A DNA stretch of 5,079 nucleotides. Origin: a bacterium (GTDB taxonomy: Bacteria > CSSED10-310 > JAJRTK01). Made by a program: the position numbers and the translations under genes. The notes under the pieces are model-generated. The model made no database searches. It was not told where the DNA came from and was given only the letters and a program-made list of their open reading frames with translations. Positions within the stretch are counted from its first letter, which is position 1. Every line of letters begins with the position of its first letter. Below, one piece after another: positions 5,032 to 5,079 of the stretch. Where the stretch lies: the NCBI GenBank assembly GCA_024278345.1, contig JAJRTK010000524.1:1-5079 (forward strand). Direction: 5' to 3'.

Positions 5032-5079
5032 TAGCGCCCTCCGGGCTGCACGGAGCCGGGAAGGAGGCCTGCCCCAGCG

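Noticed and set aside
4846-5034. 62-codon frame encoding two copies of a YNVLRR..GGTGILPV segment
   Set aside because: It stays open because the repeat offset (129 bp) is a multiple of three. The sequence is explained by two dispersed repeat units rather than a protein.

Overview
This 5.1-kb window is a moderately GC-rich (high 50s % by eye) bacterial chromosomal segment. It holds four supported protein genes separated by intergenic DNA rich in inverted and direct repeats. The source is probably a Gram-negative bacterium. The evidence is a lipobox lipoprotein, a compact UvrD/Rep-type helicase, and two copies of a palindrome (CACCGGCA-TCT-TGCCGGTG) whose translation reads GTGILPV. Palindromes of that type are scattered in high copy in Verrucomicrobia, Planctomycetes and some Cyanobacteria. 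A verrucomicrobial origin is my best guess, held with low confidence. There is no rRNA or tRNA gene, no CRISPR array, no transposase and no integrase.

Layout: 1-145 is non-coding and carries four consecutive hairpins. 215-703 (+) encodes a small lipoprotein of unknown function. 704-867 is an intergenic leader with an AT-rich island, an 11-bp palindrome and a long-range stem. 868-1596 (+) encodes a winged-helix regulator of the SufR/COG2345 type with a C-terminal cysteine cluster. 1597-1746 is a short convergent gap. 1747-3675 (-) encodes a complete superfamily 1A DNA helicase whose true start probably lies upstream, at a non-canonical ATC codon at 3747. 3676-3900 is a divergent control region with three perfect 17-bp tandem repeats and a pair of GTGCCAAA boxes 20 bp apart. 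3901-4728 (+) encodes a class I SAM-dependent methyltransferase. 4729-5079 is non-coding and holds two 76-bp repeat units that are about 89% identical.

The genes do not form an obvious pathway. The regulator and helicase are convergent, the helicase and methyltransferase are divergent, and the lipoprotein stands alone. The segment looks like an ordinary chromosomal region rather than a defence island or mobile element. The points most worth checking are the helicase start (a Shine-Dalgarno sequence 8 nt before ATC, followed by a family-like N-terminus), the 17-bp tandem repeats between the divergent genes, the repeat pair at the right end, and the hairpin array at the left end. I did not find convincing evidence for a new multi-gene system.
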